Origin: Paenibacillus luteus
Lineage (GTDB): Bacteria > Bacillota > Bacilli > Paenibacillales > Paenibacillaceae
Assembly (NCBI RefSeq): GCF_006542765.1
Contig: NZ_SKCD01000003.1
Coordinates: forward strand, 1-64,000
Length of the DNA stretch: 64,000 nt
Direction of reading: 5' to 3'
The position numbers and the translations under genes are program-made. The notes under the pieces were generated by a model. The model was not told where the DNA came from and did not search any database. It saw only the letters and a program-made list of their open reading frames with translations. Of this stretch, positions 43,664-53,589 are shown one piece after another. Within the stretch, counting starts at the first letter, position 1, and the number at the start of each line of letters is the position of its first letter.

Positions 43664-46138
43664 ATGATCTACAAAGATGCAAGTAAGTCTATTCACGAGA
43701 GAGTCGAAGATTTAATTGGAAGAATGACATTGAAGGAGAAAGTATCTCAGCTATTTTGCGCAAATTCATATGGTGGAGAATCCGTTTATGATACCAGAAC
43801 GGAAAAATTAAAGAATGGAATTGGGACCATTAGCTATTTGAATGACTCCTTTACAGGTGACATTAAAAAGGATAAGGAGACTATAAAGCATATACAAAAG
43901 TTCCTTGTGGAGGAAACGAGATTAGGTATTCCGGCGCTGATTCATAGTGAAGGAATAGCTGGTGCGCAAATACCGGGTGCCACAACTTTTCCACAGTCTC
44001 TTAATCTTGCTTCTACCTGGGATCCCAGCCTAGCTCAAAAAATGGGCGAGGTAGTCAAGAAGCAATTAGCGGCTTTTGGATTCAAGGCCGTACATTCCCC
44101 TCTATTTGACTTGGGGAGAGACCCGAGATTCGGAAGAATTGGTGAAACCTATGGGGAAGACCCCTATTTAGTTGCGCAAACAGGCGTGTCATTTGTCAAA
44201 GGAATACAAGGTGATAATGAAGTAATGGCTACCGCCAAGCATTTTGTCGGTTATGGAAATGCTGAAGGAGGAAGAGGTGGCGGAGAACAGCAAATTTCCG
44301 ATAGAAAACTATTGGATAGTTACTGCTTTCCCTTTGAAGCAGCTATACATGAAGCAAACGTAAAAGCTGTAATGAATAGTTATGGGATGTTAAATGAGCA
44401 GGCAGTGTCTACGTCCAAATGGCTTCTAACAGACATTCTAAGAAACAAGCTGGGCTTTGAAGGGCTAGTCGTAGCTGATTATGGCAGTGTAACACATGCA
44501 TATTTGCGTTATAGAGTGGCAGAAGATGCTAAGGAGGCTGGAATTCTAGCATTCAAAGCTGGAATGGATGTAGAACAACCTGGCAACCAGTGTTACCAGC
44601 ACTTGGTAGAAGCTATTGAATCGGGTGAAGTAGAAGAGACACTTCTAGATATTTCGTTAAGGCGGGTTCTTGCGACCAAATTTACATTAGGACTATTCGA
44701 GAATCCTTATGAAGATGGCGATTACTTTTCTGAAATTAAAAAACCGGAGCACGCACAATTATCACAAGAAATTGCTGAGAAATCGATTGTTTTAGTGAAG
44801 AATGAGGACTCGATTTTACCGCTTAAAAAGAAACTAAAAGTAGCGTTAATAGGCCCCAACTCAGATACTAAAACCAACTTCTTTGGGGGATATTCATCCG
44901 TAGGATCGGCTAGTACAAAAAGCAGTGATTTTGATAAATCCGAAGAGGATAGCTTCTTGAGAATGATTTATACAGGGACGATTACCGACAATAAAGAGTC
45001 ATTAAAATCTATGGGAATTGAATTTGAGGATCAGCCAACCCCTTAGCAAAAAGAAATGATCATGAATATGCTCAGGCAGAATTTAAATTCTGATGAATCC
45101 TCAAATAAAGTTTATAAAACGAATGAAGAATTTGTACAAATATTTTATCCGGATTGCACATCTGTAAAAGAAGTTTTGGAAGGAGAGTTTGGTAAGGACC
45201 AAGTGCTTCACGCGAATGGCTGCAGTATGTTCAAGGCCATAGATGGGGGAATTGAATCAGTAAAATCTGCGGTACAACAGGCGGATATTGTCATTGCTGT
45301 ATTAGGTGGAAAAGAAAGCATGATTGATCCTGAAGCTACTTGTGGTGAAAACAAAGATAACATCAACATTGGTCTTGAAAAGCCTCAACTTGAAATGATG
45401 GAAGAAGTATTTAAGCTGAATAAACCGGTTATTTCAATTATTATTGATGGTCGGCCGTTATCTACACCTTTTATTAGTGAGCACAGTAAAGCGGTTTTGT
45501 ATTCATGGCTTCCGGCACAGTCTGGAGCTGAAGCCATTGTGAATATCCTTACAGGCAGGAAGAATCCTAGTGGAAAACTGCCGGTTACGATTGTAAAAGA
45601 AACAGGACAGATTCCAATGTATAATAGCAGATTGCCGCTCTATGTTGATATTAATGAGTGGGCTGAATATATTAAAACCAACCAGAATGCGCCGTTATAT
45701 CCATTTGGACATGGATTAAGCTATACACAATTTGAATACTGTGACTTGGAATACGACGGAACGGTTCGGACAGACGGAGAATTGAATGTAGAATTGAAGC
45801 TGAGAAATGTGGGACAGATTGCCGGGGAAGAAGTGGTTCAGCTATATATCCGGGATAAAGTAAGCAGTGTTGCAAGACCTGTGAAACAATTGGTCGGATT
45901 TGTAAGAGTTGCCTTGGATGTTAATGAAACAAAGAAAATTGCTTTCAAAGTGAATATGAAGCAAATGGCCTTTCATGACTTGAACATGAATCAAGTTGTG
46001 GAACCAGGGAAAATGGAAGTATTTATAGGTGCTTCATCACAAGATATTCGATTAAAAGGAGTCTTTGAGATAATAGGTGAAAAAATTATTGTTGAGCGGA
46101 AGACATTTTCGTCAAAGGTAAAGATTTCAGAAATGTAA
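43664..46138 (+). pseudogene. Second GH3 gene interrupted by an in-frame amber codon
   Basis: Frames 43664-45046 and 45056-46138 are in the same phase and join through a single TAG at 45044-45046 (codon 461). Together they give an 824-codon GH3: N-domain with DPRFGRIGETYGEDPYLV, AKHFVGYGNAEG and nucleophile D272 in VADYGSVTH, then C-domain with GGKESMIDPEATCGE and an FnIII-like tail. Before the stop the text reads GIEFEDQPTP and after it QKEMIMNMLRQ, so one base change explains the break. A ribosome binding site (GGGAGG) and full-length similarity elsewhere are intact, suggesting a recent loss. Restart at 45056 would give only the C-domain. Confidence 0.88.
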
Positions 46139-46260
46139 AAAATGTCGTAAGATTTGATTCATTTGAAATAGATCAACACAAATGATAAGAACGCAACAAC
46201 GGCAAATTCTTGCATAGAGAATTGCATGGCATCGACATGAAAGCTGAATAGCCTCTAGCA

Positions 46261-46303
46261 AGAAAGGCTCGAGACGTTATCACACGTTTCCGAGCCTTTC
46301 TTT
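46261..46303 (+). terminator. Terminator after the second GH3
   Basis: AGAAAGGCTCGAGACG pairs with CGTTTCCGAGCCTTTCT, followed by T-rich sequence. Confidence 0.85.
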
Positions 46304-46344
46304 AGTCATTCGCTGCAATATTGTCGAGATGTGCTTTCAGAAGG

Positions 46345-46389
46345 CGTCAGCTTGTTTTGCAGGTCGTCAGATTCACAATGAAAAGTCGT
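46345..46389 (+). promoter_or_regulatory. Direct-repeat operator upstream of the second yesM/yesN operon
   Basis: CGTCAG at 46345 and 46365 and GTCGT at 46363 and 46385 give three spaced repeats 20-22 bp apart. GTCGTCAG followed by TTCA and CAATGAAAAGTCGT is nearly identical to the sequence before the lipoprotein gene (49995-50021). It is a candidate binding site for the second YesN. Confidence 0.65.
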
Positions 46390-46539
46390 AATTACGGTGG
46401 AACGGTTCAATAAAGCATGGTCCAATAGTATGGTAGGGAATTGAATTGAATCAAGCTGAGCAAAGCAAATGAGCTTTAACTTTAGAATATATTGACGGTC
46501 ATATTCACGGCAGGTTTTCATAAAACAGGAGGATCTTTT

Positions 46540-48279
46540 ATGAGTAGACGTTTCCCGCATATTTCTTGGAATTCCATTCGGCTAAAGCTGGTTTTAGGAT
46601 TATTCCTCGTTACAGTACCACTTCTAACTTTGCTCATTTATAGCAATTATTACAGTATTAACGTCGTGCATAACCAAGTAGCAATATCTAATAAAAACTT
46701 GATCTCTTTATATATGGGCCAGATCGATACTCAACTGGAAGCTGCGGAAAAAAATATACTAGGCTTGACCACAACGAATTATGATATTCAGTCCATGGAT
46801 ACACCTATATCTGAAGACGACTATCAGCTTGCAAAATACAATTTATCGCTGAACCTATCCAAAAATATTCTTTTTTATAAATCAATTGATGCCTTCTTTA
46901 TCTTTCATAGTGGACGTCAAGATATGCTTGAAGTTTTCCAATCTACCGTTACCTATTCGGAAAGAGTAGTTGTTGAGAATTTTCTTGTTCACCATCTTAA
47001 CGAACTTGCGAATTCGTCAGAGCCGACAGCTTCTAATTGGTATGTCAAAGAAATAGAAAGCACCCACTACATTCTTAGGATAATCAAATTCGGTAACCTT
47101 TACATCGGTTCTTGGGTTAAAGCCCAGACGCTTCTAAGTCCTTTGAACTTGATTGATTTAGGTACTAAAGGCAGCGCATTGCTCATTACATCTAAAGGGA
47201 AGGCAATGAATAACACAAATTTTTTACAAGATGAGCATATTGATCTCACACGGGATTTCCAGCAGTATTATTTAACCGGAAGCAATGAAAATATGCTGGT
47301 TGTCGGTGAGAAATCGCAAAAAGGCGACTTTAGTCTGACCGCAGTCATACCCAACGAGCAAATCCTTCAGAACTTGCCAAAAATAACGCAATTAATAAGG
47401 TGGTTATCATCTGCAGCCATTGTTTTATTACCACTGAGTCTATTATTTATGCATCGTATATTGTTGGTTCCGCTTAAACGTCTAATCATAGTCATGAATA
47501 AAATCAATAAAGGGTTTGTTAATGTCCGAGCAGAAAACGACAATGCCTCTGATGAACTTCTGCTTGTGAACCAAACCTTTAATAGGATGATGTCGCAAAT
47601 AGAGGAACTAAAAATAAACGTCTATGAAGAGCAGTTGAGTAAGCAAAAAGCGGAGTTACAGCATCTTCAACTTCAGATTAATCCACACTTTTTCATGAAT
47701 TCTTTAAATATCTTATTTAATTTGGCGCAAGTAAAAAATTTTGAGCTTATTCAGGAGATGACTTTATGTTTAGTTCGTTATTTCCGTTTTATGTTTCGTA
47801 GTAATTTATCCTTTGTTTCCTTAAAGGAGGAAGTCCAGCATGTGCGCAACTACATCCGAATTCAAGAATTACGATTTCCTAATCATTTGACATGTACAAT
47901 CGAATATCCGGATTTTCTAGAAACCATTCAAGTTCCCCCATTGCTTATTCAAACATTTCTAGAAAATTCGATTAAGCATAGTGTTACATTGGAGGAGCCA
48001 TTGCATATATCCGTAGGTCTTGATTTAAAAGAAACGGGTTTAGCTCCATATATCGATATTCAAATCAGAGATACAGGTAAGGGATTTTCAGATGATGTTT
48101 TAGCAAATATTCGTTTAGGGAATCGAATAGTTGACGATGAAGGGGAACATATTGGGATCTGGAATATAAAGAAAAGATTATCGTTTCTATACGGTGAGGA
48201 AGCAACGTTATCTTGCTATAACGGCTTCCCGCAGGGTGCTGTAGTGGAAATCAAACTTCCTTATCAGGAAAAAGAATAG
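46540..48279 (+). CDS. YesM-type sensor histidine kinase
   Basis: 579 aa from ATG 46540, preceded by CAGGAGG. N-terminal helix (LKLVLGLFLVTVPLLTLLIY), an extracytoplasmic sensor of about 260 residues, second helix (WLSSAAIVLLPLSLLFM), HAMP, then the His-kinase motif QINPHFFMNSLN with H383. The ATPase domain has FLENSIKHS and RDTGKGFSD. It senses an extracellular sugar signal and phosphorylates the YesN encoded 17 bp downstream. Intact, unlike its paralogue at 33.7-35.5 kb. Confidence 0.94.
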   Translation: MSRRFPHISWNSIRLKLVLGLFLVTVPLLTLLIYSNYYSINVVHNQVAISNKNLISLYMGQIDTQLEAAEKNILGLTTTNYDIQSMDTPISEDDYQLAKYNLSLNLSKNILFYKSIDAFFIFHSGRQDMLEVFQSTVTYSERVVVENFLVHHLNELANSSEPTASNWYVKEIESTHYILRIIKFGNLYIGSWVKAQTLLSPLNLIDLGTKGSALLITSKGKAMNNTNFLQDEHIDLTRDFQQYYLTGSNENMLVVGEKSQKGDFSLTAVIPNEQILQNLPKITQLIRWLSSAAIVLLPLSLLFMHRILLVPLKRLIIVMNKINKGFVNVRAENDNASDELLLVNQTFNRMMSQIEELKINVYEEQLSKQKAELQHLQLQINPHFFMNSLNILFNLAQVKNFELIQEMTLCLVRYFRFMFRSNLSFVSLKEEVQHVRNYIRIQELRFPNHLTCTIEYPDFLETIQVPPLLIQTFLENSIKHSVTLEEPLHISVGLDLKETGLAPYIDIQIRDTGKGFSDDVLANIRLGNRIVDDEGEHIGIWNIKKRLSFLYGEEATLSCYNGFPQGAVVEIKLPYQEKE

Positions 48280-48295
48280 AGAGGTGGGATGCCAC

Positions 48296-49930
48296 ATGTA
48301 TCAGATATTAATTGTTGATGATGAAATCCACGCTGTAGAAGGTATATGCTCTGGCGTTGATTGGGACAAGCTAAGGATTACAGCCGTATTTAAGGCTTAT
48401 ACGGTAAAACAAGCCAAGGATGTATTCGAGCAAGAGCGTATCGACATTATGCTTTGCGATATAGAAATGCCGCAGGCATCGGGATTGGAATTAACCGAAT
48501 GGGTTAGGGAGCGTTATCCGAAAACCGAAACGATTATTTTAACTTGTCATGCAGATTTTAAATATGCTAAGCAAGCTCTTCAGCTTGGAAGTTTTGATTA
48601 TATTTTAAAGCCGGTGCCTTTTGGGGAGCTCGAACAAGTCATTGAAAGAGCCAAGGAGAAATTAAATAAGGAGTCAGAAATGAATCAAAACAGCAAGTTC
48701 GGTCAATTCTGGTACCAGCATCAACCGATGCTAATTGAGCGTTTCTGGCAGGATATACTAAACCAAACGGTTCCTTCAAATCCGAAATCCATTAGTCGCG
48801 CCGCGGCAGACCGAAATATTCCTTATGTTGAGGATATGAAATTTATACCAATTCTCGTAAGCATTCAGAGATGGCACAAGCCTTTAAGTCTAAGGGATGA
48901 AAAACTGCTGGAATATGGACTTAAAAACTCAGCAGAGGAAATCCTTCTTAGTTCCCGGCAAGATCGATTATTTTTTTCATTGAGCAGTACAAAGATGCTG
49001 GCCATATTCTCAGTCGATGGTCATCAACAATATTTATCCGAATTGGAAGAGGCAGGTCAACGATATATTGAGGCATGCAGTCGTTATTTATATTGTGATA
49101 TATCTTGTTATATTGGTGAAAAAGTCTATGGTCATGAAATGTTAGGACTCGTGACTAAACTCAATGAAATGGAAAGAAACAATGTTGCATATAGCAATAA
49201 AGTTTTCTTGCTTTCAACTCCTCATGTTCATTCCTCTCAGTATAAGCTAGCTGATATCAGTTTATGGAGTGTAATGTTAAAGGAGGGAGCATTTGATGAG
49301 GTATTAATTGAAGCAATACATTACATTAACGGACTGGAGAAGGAAGTATGGAATGCGGATCTTCTGAACCGATTTTATCAGGATTTTCAACAGATGATGC
49401 ATTATGTCCTCCAGACAAAAGGAATCCAAGCGCACCAACTTTTTAGCGATCCCTACTCTCAGGAAATAGGTACAAACGCAAACCGTTCCGTTACTGATTT
49501 GCAAGAATGGGTAAAACATATCGTAATTAAAGCTAAGGAGTATGTCATTTCACTCGATCTGACCCAGAGCGTGGTACAGCGAGTCATACAATTCATCAAC
49601 CTTCATATTTCAGAGGATCTTTCACGAGAAGAAATCGCTAATCATGTTTATCTTAATCCTGATTATTTGACTCGGATTTTCAAAAGAGAAACTGGAATGG
49701 CTATATCAGATTATTTGTTTCATGAGAGGTTAAAGATTGCGAAAGAACTTCTCGCGAAAACGGATATGCAAATAGGTGCTATAGCATCTCATATTGGATA
49801 CGCAAATTTTTCCTATTTTTCAAGAACATTTAAAAAGCATACAAATCTGAACCCCAATGAATATCGGCAGTTGTATCAACGTTCCTCGGATGGTATCGAC
49901 AAAAGCATTGTATACAAGCATAAAAAATAA
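48296..49930 (+). CDS. YesN-type response regulator, AraC family
   Basis: 544 aa from ATG 48296, with GAGGTGGG at the right distance. Receiver with D55 in IMLCDIEMPQASG, a long central domain, and a C-terminal AraC HTH (LSREEIANHVYLNPDYLTRIF and IGAIASHIGYANFSYFSRTF). It partners the kinase just upstream. It is expected to activate the solute-binding lipoprotein gene beginning at 50126, whose upstream region carries the same direct-repeat element as this operon. Confidence 0.94.
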   Translation: MYQILIVDDEIHAVEGICSGVDWDKLRITAVFKAYTVKQAKDVFEQERIDIMLCDIEMPQASGLELTEWVRERYPKTETIILTCHADFKYAKQALQLGSFDYILKPVPFGELEQVIERAKEKLNKESEMNQNSKFGQFWYQHQPMLIERFWQDILNQTVPSNPKSISRAAADRNIPYVEDMKFIPILVSIQRWHKPLSLRDEKLLEYGLKNSAEEILLSSRQDRLFFSLSSTKMLAIFSVDGHQQYLSELEEAGQRYIEACSRYLYCDISCYIGEKVYGHEMLGLVTKLNEMERNNVAYSNKVFLLSTPHVHSSQYKLADISLWSVMLKEGAFDEVLIEAIHYINGLEKEVWNADLLNRFYQDFQQMMHYVLQTKGIQAHQLFSDPYSQEIGTNANRSVTDLQEWVKHIVIKAKEYVISLDLTQSVVQRVIQFINLHISEDLSREEIANHVYLNPDYLTRIFKRETGMAISDYLFHERLKIAKELLAKTDMQIGAIASHIGYANFSYFSRTFKKHTNLNPNEYRQLYQRSSDGIDKSIVYKHKK

Positions 49931-49931
49931 A

Positions 49932-49978
49932 ATTGCCCTCTTACTGCTCTTTTCGGCCAGGTGGAGGGCGATCTTTTT
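49932..49978 (+). terminator. Terminator after yesN
   Basis: ATTGCCCTC (49932-49940) pairs with GAGGGCGAT (49964-49972), followed by CTTTTTAT. The loop is long. Confidence 0.7.
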
Positions 49979-49994
49979 ATGTACTTCAATGGAA

Positions 49995-50021
49995 GTCGTC
50001 AGTTCAACAATGAAAAGTCGT
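49995..50021 (+). promoter_or_regulatory. Direct-repeat operator upstream of the second lipoprotein gene
   Basis: GTCGT at 49995 and 50017, 22 bp apart, with CAGTTCAACAATGAAAA between; it matches the element at 46363-46389 in sequence and repeat spacing. Confidence 0.65.
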
Positions 50022-50125
50022 TTGAATAGCAGAGCCAAAGTATGGTTTATCGTAAACTATAACTATCCACTAAGTAGTTCTAATGGATACATGAATAGAA
50101 AATCTATTATTAACGGGGGAGAACT

Positions 50126-51640
50126 ATGAAGACAAAAATCAAGATGTTAAGTATGCTGCTTATCGGTTCCATGTTGCTTTTATCTGCATGCAGCAGTAAC
50201 AACAACAGCAGTGATGCAGGAGCGACGTCAGATTCGAGTGAATCCTCGGAACCTGCGGGAAAACCGACTGAATTAACGGTCGCGTTTCCAATTTTTTCTG
50301 CACAACCGAAAGATATGACTTTGATTGAAGATGCCCTTAACAAAATCACTATTGAGAAAATTAATGTTAAGGTTAAATTGATGCCAATCAGCTTTTCGAA
50401 TTGGATGCAGCAAACGAATTTGATGTTCTCTAGCGGTGAAAAACTTGATCTAATGCCTACTATTTCTAATTACAATCAAGCCGTTGTACAAGGTCAATTG
50501 ATTCCTCTAGACGAACTTCTAGAAAAACATGGACAAGGAATTACCTCAGCATTAGATCCTGCTTTTCTAGATGCAGCAAGAGTGAAAGGCACTATATATG
50601 GCGTTCCAACCTTGCACGAAATGGCATCTGTTAATGGCATTACGATGAAAAAGGAGATTGTTGAAAAGTATCAAATAGATACTAGTAAACTTCAAACAAT
50701 TGAAGATCTGGAGGATGTATTAAAAACAGTTAAAGCGGGCGAACCCAATATGGCTCCTTTACTACCGTCGACTATAGGCGCATCTATACTAAATGACTAT
50801 AAAACATTTGACGAACTCAGTAATTTTCTAGGTGTTCTTCCTAGTTTTGATAATGATCTAAAAGTGGTCAATCATTTTGAGACAGAAGAATATGCAGAGC
50901 AGCTTAAACTGATGAGAAAGTGGTACGAAGAAGGTTTGATTCTTCAGGATGCTTCGACCAACCAAACCAACCCGCTCGATCTGGTGAAATCAAATAGGGG
51001 TTTTGCATTCTTGCTAAGTGCACATCCTGCAGCACTTAGTGAAGGTGCCGCTGGCGGTGTACCTATGAAAACCGTAGCATTCTCGCAACCAGCCGTATCC
51101 ACGACGTCTCAAATAACAAATACGATGTGGGGGATTACTGTAAACTCTAAAGCTCCGGAAAAAGCGATGGAATTTCTTAATCTGATGTACTCAGATAAAG
51201 ATATTGCAAACGTGTTGATTTGGGGAATTGAGGGGAAACATTATGTAGTCCAATCCGGGAATGTCATTGATTTTCCCGAAGGTGTGGATGCATCGAATTC
51301 GGGTTATTACTTAAATGCTGGATGGCTATTCGGTAATCAATTCCTTTCCTACGTCTGGAATGGGACAGACCCCGATTTGTGGGAGAAAGTGAAAGCGTTT
51401 AATGCGTCGGCTACTAAATCGAAAGCATTGGGTTTCACGTTCGACCCGACACCGGTTAAGACAGAGGCTGCTGCCATCGGAAATGTGATCACCCAATATC
51501 GCCTCCCTCTTGAAACGGGGAGCGTTGATCCAGATAAAGTCCTGCCGAAGTTTATAGAAAACTTGAAAGCAGCAGGTATAGACAAGGTCATCGCTGAAAA
51601 GCAAAAGCAACTTGATGAATGGACAAAAGCAAAGCAATAA
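50126..51640 (+). CDS. Extracellular solute-binding lipoprotein (YtcQ/LipO type)
   Basis: 504 aa. The lipoprotein signal ends at LSAC (C22), then an SSNNNSSDAG tether and a family-1 solute-binding fold (ELTVAFPIFSAQPKD, IKGTIYGVPT-like pocket at VKGTIYGVPTLHEMA). Paralogue of the lipoprotein at 39.1 kb but clearly diverged. A strong terminator separates it from its permease genes, so it can be made in excess. Preceded by the YesN-type direct-repeat element. Confidence 0.92.
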   Translation: MKTKIKMLSMLLIGSMLLLSACSSNNNSSDAGATSDSSESSEPAGKPTELTVAFPIFSAQPKDMTLIEDALNKITIEKINVKVKLMPISFSNWMQQTNLMFSSGEKLDLMPTISNYNQAVVQGQLIPLDELLEKHGQGITSALDPAFLDAARVKGTIYGVPTLHEMASVNGITMKKEIVEKYQIDTSKLQTIEDLEDVLKTVKAGEPNMAPLLPSTIGASILNDYKTFDELSNFLGVLPSFDNDLKVVNHFETEEYAEQLKLMRKWYEEGLILQDASTNQTNPLDLVKSNRGFAFLLSAHPAALSEGAAGGVPMKTVAFSQPAVSTTSQITNTMWGITVNSKAPEKAMEFLNLMYSDKDIANVLIWGIEGKHYVVQSGNVIDFPEGVDASNSGYYLNAGWLFGNQFLSYVWNGTDPDLWEKVKAFNASATKSKALGFTFDPTPVKTEAAAIGNVITQYRLPLETGSVDPDKVLPKFIENLKAAGIDKVIAEKQKQLDEWTKAKQ

Positions 51641-51656
51641 CTAGGTTTTCTTAATG

Positions 51657-51692
51657 GTAGAAACGGTCATGGGACTACATGACCGTTTCTAC
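51657..51692 (+). terminator. Strong terminator between lipoprotein and permease genes
   Basis: GTAGAAACGGTCAT and ATGACCGTTTCTAC form a perfect 14-bp stem with an 8-nt loop. The T-run is short, so partial readthrough is likely. Confidence 0.8.
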
Positions 51693-51755
51693 TTCCTGCC
51701 TGTGCTTTAAACGTTAGTTTAAACGGTTGAGATCGAAGGGAGTGCATTTAAAACG

Positions 51756-52685
51756 ATGAGTGTCAGGCTGGAAAATGTGAGAAAGAAGATATGGAAATTT
51801 AGTCCCCTCTATTTTATGATGCTGCCGGGGCTTGCATATTTGCTCATAAACAACTATCTGCCTATGTATGGTATCACAATTGCGTTTAAAGATATTAATT
51901 TTGCAAAGGGTATATGGGGAAGCGACTGGAACGGTATGCAAAACTTCAAGTTCTTATTTTCATCATCTGATGCCTATCTCATTACTCGTAACACGATTCT
52001 ATATAATGCAGCTTTTATTGTGATAGGTATGACCGTTGGTGTTGGAACTGCTATTCTCTTGAATGAAATAAAGAATAAACTGGCAGTCAAGTTCTATCAA
52101 AGTGCTTTACTGCTTCCGTATTTGATTTCAATGGTACTGGTTAGCTATTTGGTGTATTCGTTATTAAGCGTTAATGTTGGCTTTATGAATAAGACGATAC
52201 TGCCAGCACTCGGGATAGACCCCATCTCCTGGTACAATGAGCCTAAGTATTGGCCATTCATTCTAGTTTTTGTTAATTTGTGGAAAGGAATTGGCTTCTC
52301 CTGTGTGGTTTTTCTGGCAGCCATTATTGGTATTAATAAGGAGTATTATGAAGCGGCTATGCTGGACGGGGCGAGCAAGTGGCAGCAAATACGAAAGATT
52401 ACGATACCGTTGATAACTCCCATCGTCATCATGATGATGATGCTTAGTATAGGGCGCATCTTTTACTCGGACTTTGGATTATTCTATCAGGTGCCTATGA
52501 ACTCGGGAGCACTATTTAGTACAACTAATGTCATTGATACGTACGTGTTCCGGGCACTCATGCAGCTCGGGGATATAGGGATGTCGGCTGCGGCAGGTTT
52601 GTATCAATCCGTAGTTGGTTTTATTCTTGTCATCCTTTCGAATTATGCCGTTCGAAAGTTTAGCAAGGATAATGCTTTATTCTAG
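51756..52685 (+). CDS. Carbohydrate ABC permease, LplB/YteP type
   Basis: 309 aa, six helices. YFMMLPGLAYLLINNYLPMYG and the EAA loop YEAAMLDGASKWQQIRKITI are characteristic (loop split here for length). C-terminus SAAAGLYQSVVGFILVILSNY. Pairs with the permease 12 bp downstream and the lipoprotein upstream to form the second oligosaccharide importer. The start at 51756 has a GAAGGGAG ribosome binding site rather far upstream. Confidence 0.93.
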   Translation: MSVRLENVRKKIWKFSPLYFMMLPGLAYLLINNYLPMYGITIAFKDINFAKGIWGSDWNGMQNFKFLFSSSDAYLITRNTILYNAAFIVIGMTVGVGTAILLNEIKNKLAVKFYQSALLLPYLISMVLVSYLVYSLLSVNVGFMNKTILPALGIDPISWYNEPKYWPFILVFVNLWKGIGFSCVVFLAAIIGINKEYYEAAMLDGASKWQQIRKITIPLITPIVIMMMMLSIGRIFYSDFGLFYQVPMNSGALFSTTNVIDTYVFRALMQLGDIGMSAAAGLYQSVVGFILVILSNYAVRKFSKDNALF

Positions 52686-52697
52686 GAGGGAATTATT

Positions 52698-53588
52698 ATG
52701 TTTCGGGAAAATCGTGTATGGCAATGGGGTTCTCATATCATGTTGCTGCTGTTATCTCTTGCCTGTATAGCTCCATTTTTGCTTCTTTTCACAGCATCTT
52801 TAACTGATGAACAATCCATCATTCAAAACGGCTACTCCTTTTTTCCGAAAGAGCTAAGCTTGGCAGCTTATAAATATATCTGGGAGCAATCATCATTAAT
52901 ATTTAATGCCTACGGAATCACTATTATTGTCACCGTATTCGGAACAGCAAGCAGCTTGATCATAACCTCAATGCTGGCTTATCCGCTATCGCGCCAAGAT
53001 TTGCCTGGTGGAAAGTTCTTTGCTTTTCTTCTATTCTTTGCTTTGTTGTTCAACGGCGGACTGGCTCCGACTTATATTATCTATACCCAGCTGTTTGAGC
53101 TTAAAAATACACTGGCGGCTCTTATTATACCCGGACTATTAATGAATGGGTTTAGCGTTTTGATGATGAGAGGCTTTTTTATGACGACCGTACCGCCCTC
53201 TGTTCTGGAATCGGCGAGTATAGACGGTGCCTCCGAGTTTACGATTTACCGTAAAATCGTAATGCCACTCTCTTTGCCGATTTTGGCGGTGGTCGGCTTG
53301 TTACAGGGACTTATGTATTGGAATGATTGGTTCAATGGATTGATTTACCTTACGAATCCTAAACTCTACAGCTTACAAACCGTGATGAACCAACTAATGA
53401 GCAATATTCAGTTTTTGGCCAACAATAGCACCGTAGGCTCATTGGCAAGCGGTTCAATGCAAGAGTTGCCGAGCGAAGCCTTCCGCATGGCGATTGCCGT
53501 GATCAGCATCGCTCCGATCATGATTGCTTATCCATTTCTTCAAAAATATTTCGTAAAAGGGTTGGCAATTGGCGCGGTTAAAGGTTGA
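52698..53588 (+). CDS. Carbohydrate ABC permease, LplC/YtcP type
   Basis: 296 aa, six helices, EAA loop LESASIDGASEFTIYRKIVM and C-terminal YPFLQKYFVKGLAIGAVKG. ATG 52698 follows AGGAGGG. It ends 1 bp before the stop of a convergent AraC-type gene with no terminator between them, so transcripts from the two strands may overlap. Confidence 0.94.
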   Translation: MFRENRVWQWGSHIMLLLLSLACIAPFLLLFTASLTDEQSIIQNGYSFFPKELSLAAYKYIWEQSSLIFNAYGITIIVTVFGTASSLIITSMLAYPLSRQDLPGGKFFAFLLFFALLFNGGLAPTYIIYTQLFELKNTLAALIIPGLLMNGFSVLMMRGFFMTTVPPSVLESASIDGASEFTIYRKIVMPLSLPILAVVGLLQGLMYWNDWFNGLIYLTNPKLYSLQTVMNQLMSNIQFLANNSTVGSLASGSMQELPSEAFRMAIAVISIAPIMIAYPFLQKYFVKGLAIGAVKG

Positions 53589-53589
53589 C

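Noticed and set aside
45044..45046. Pyrrolysine or other recoding at the GH3 amber codon
   Set aside because: No pyl genes or recoding element are visible, and amber recoding is not expected in this lineage; a nonsense mutation is simpler.
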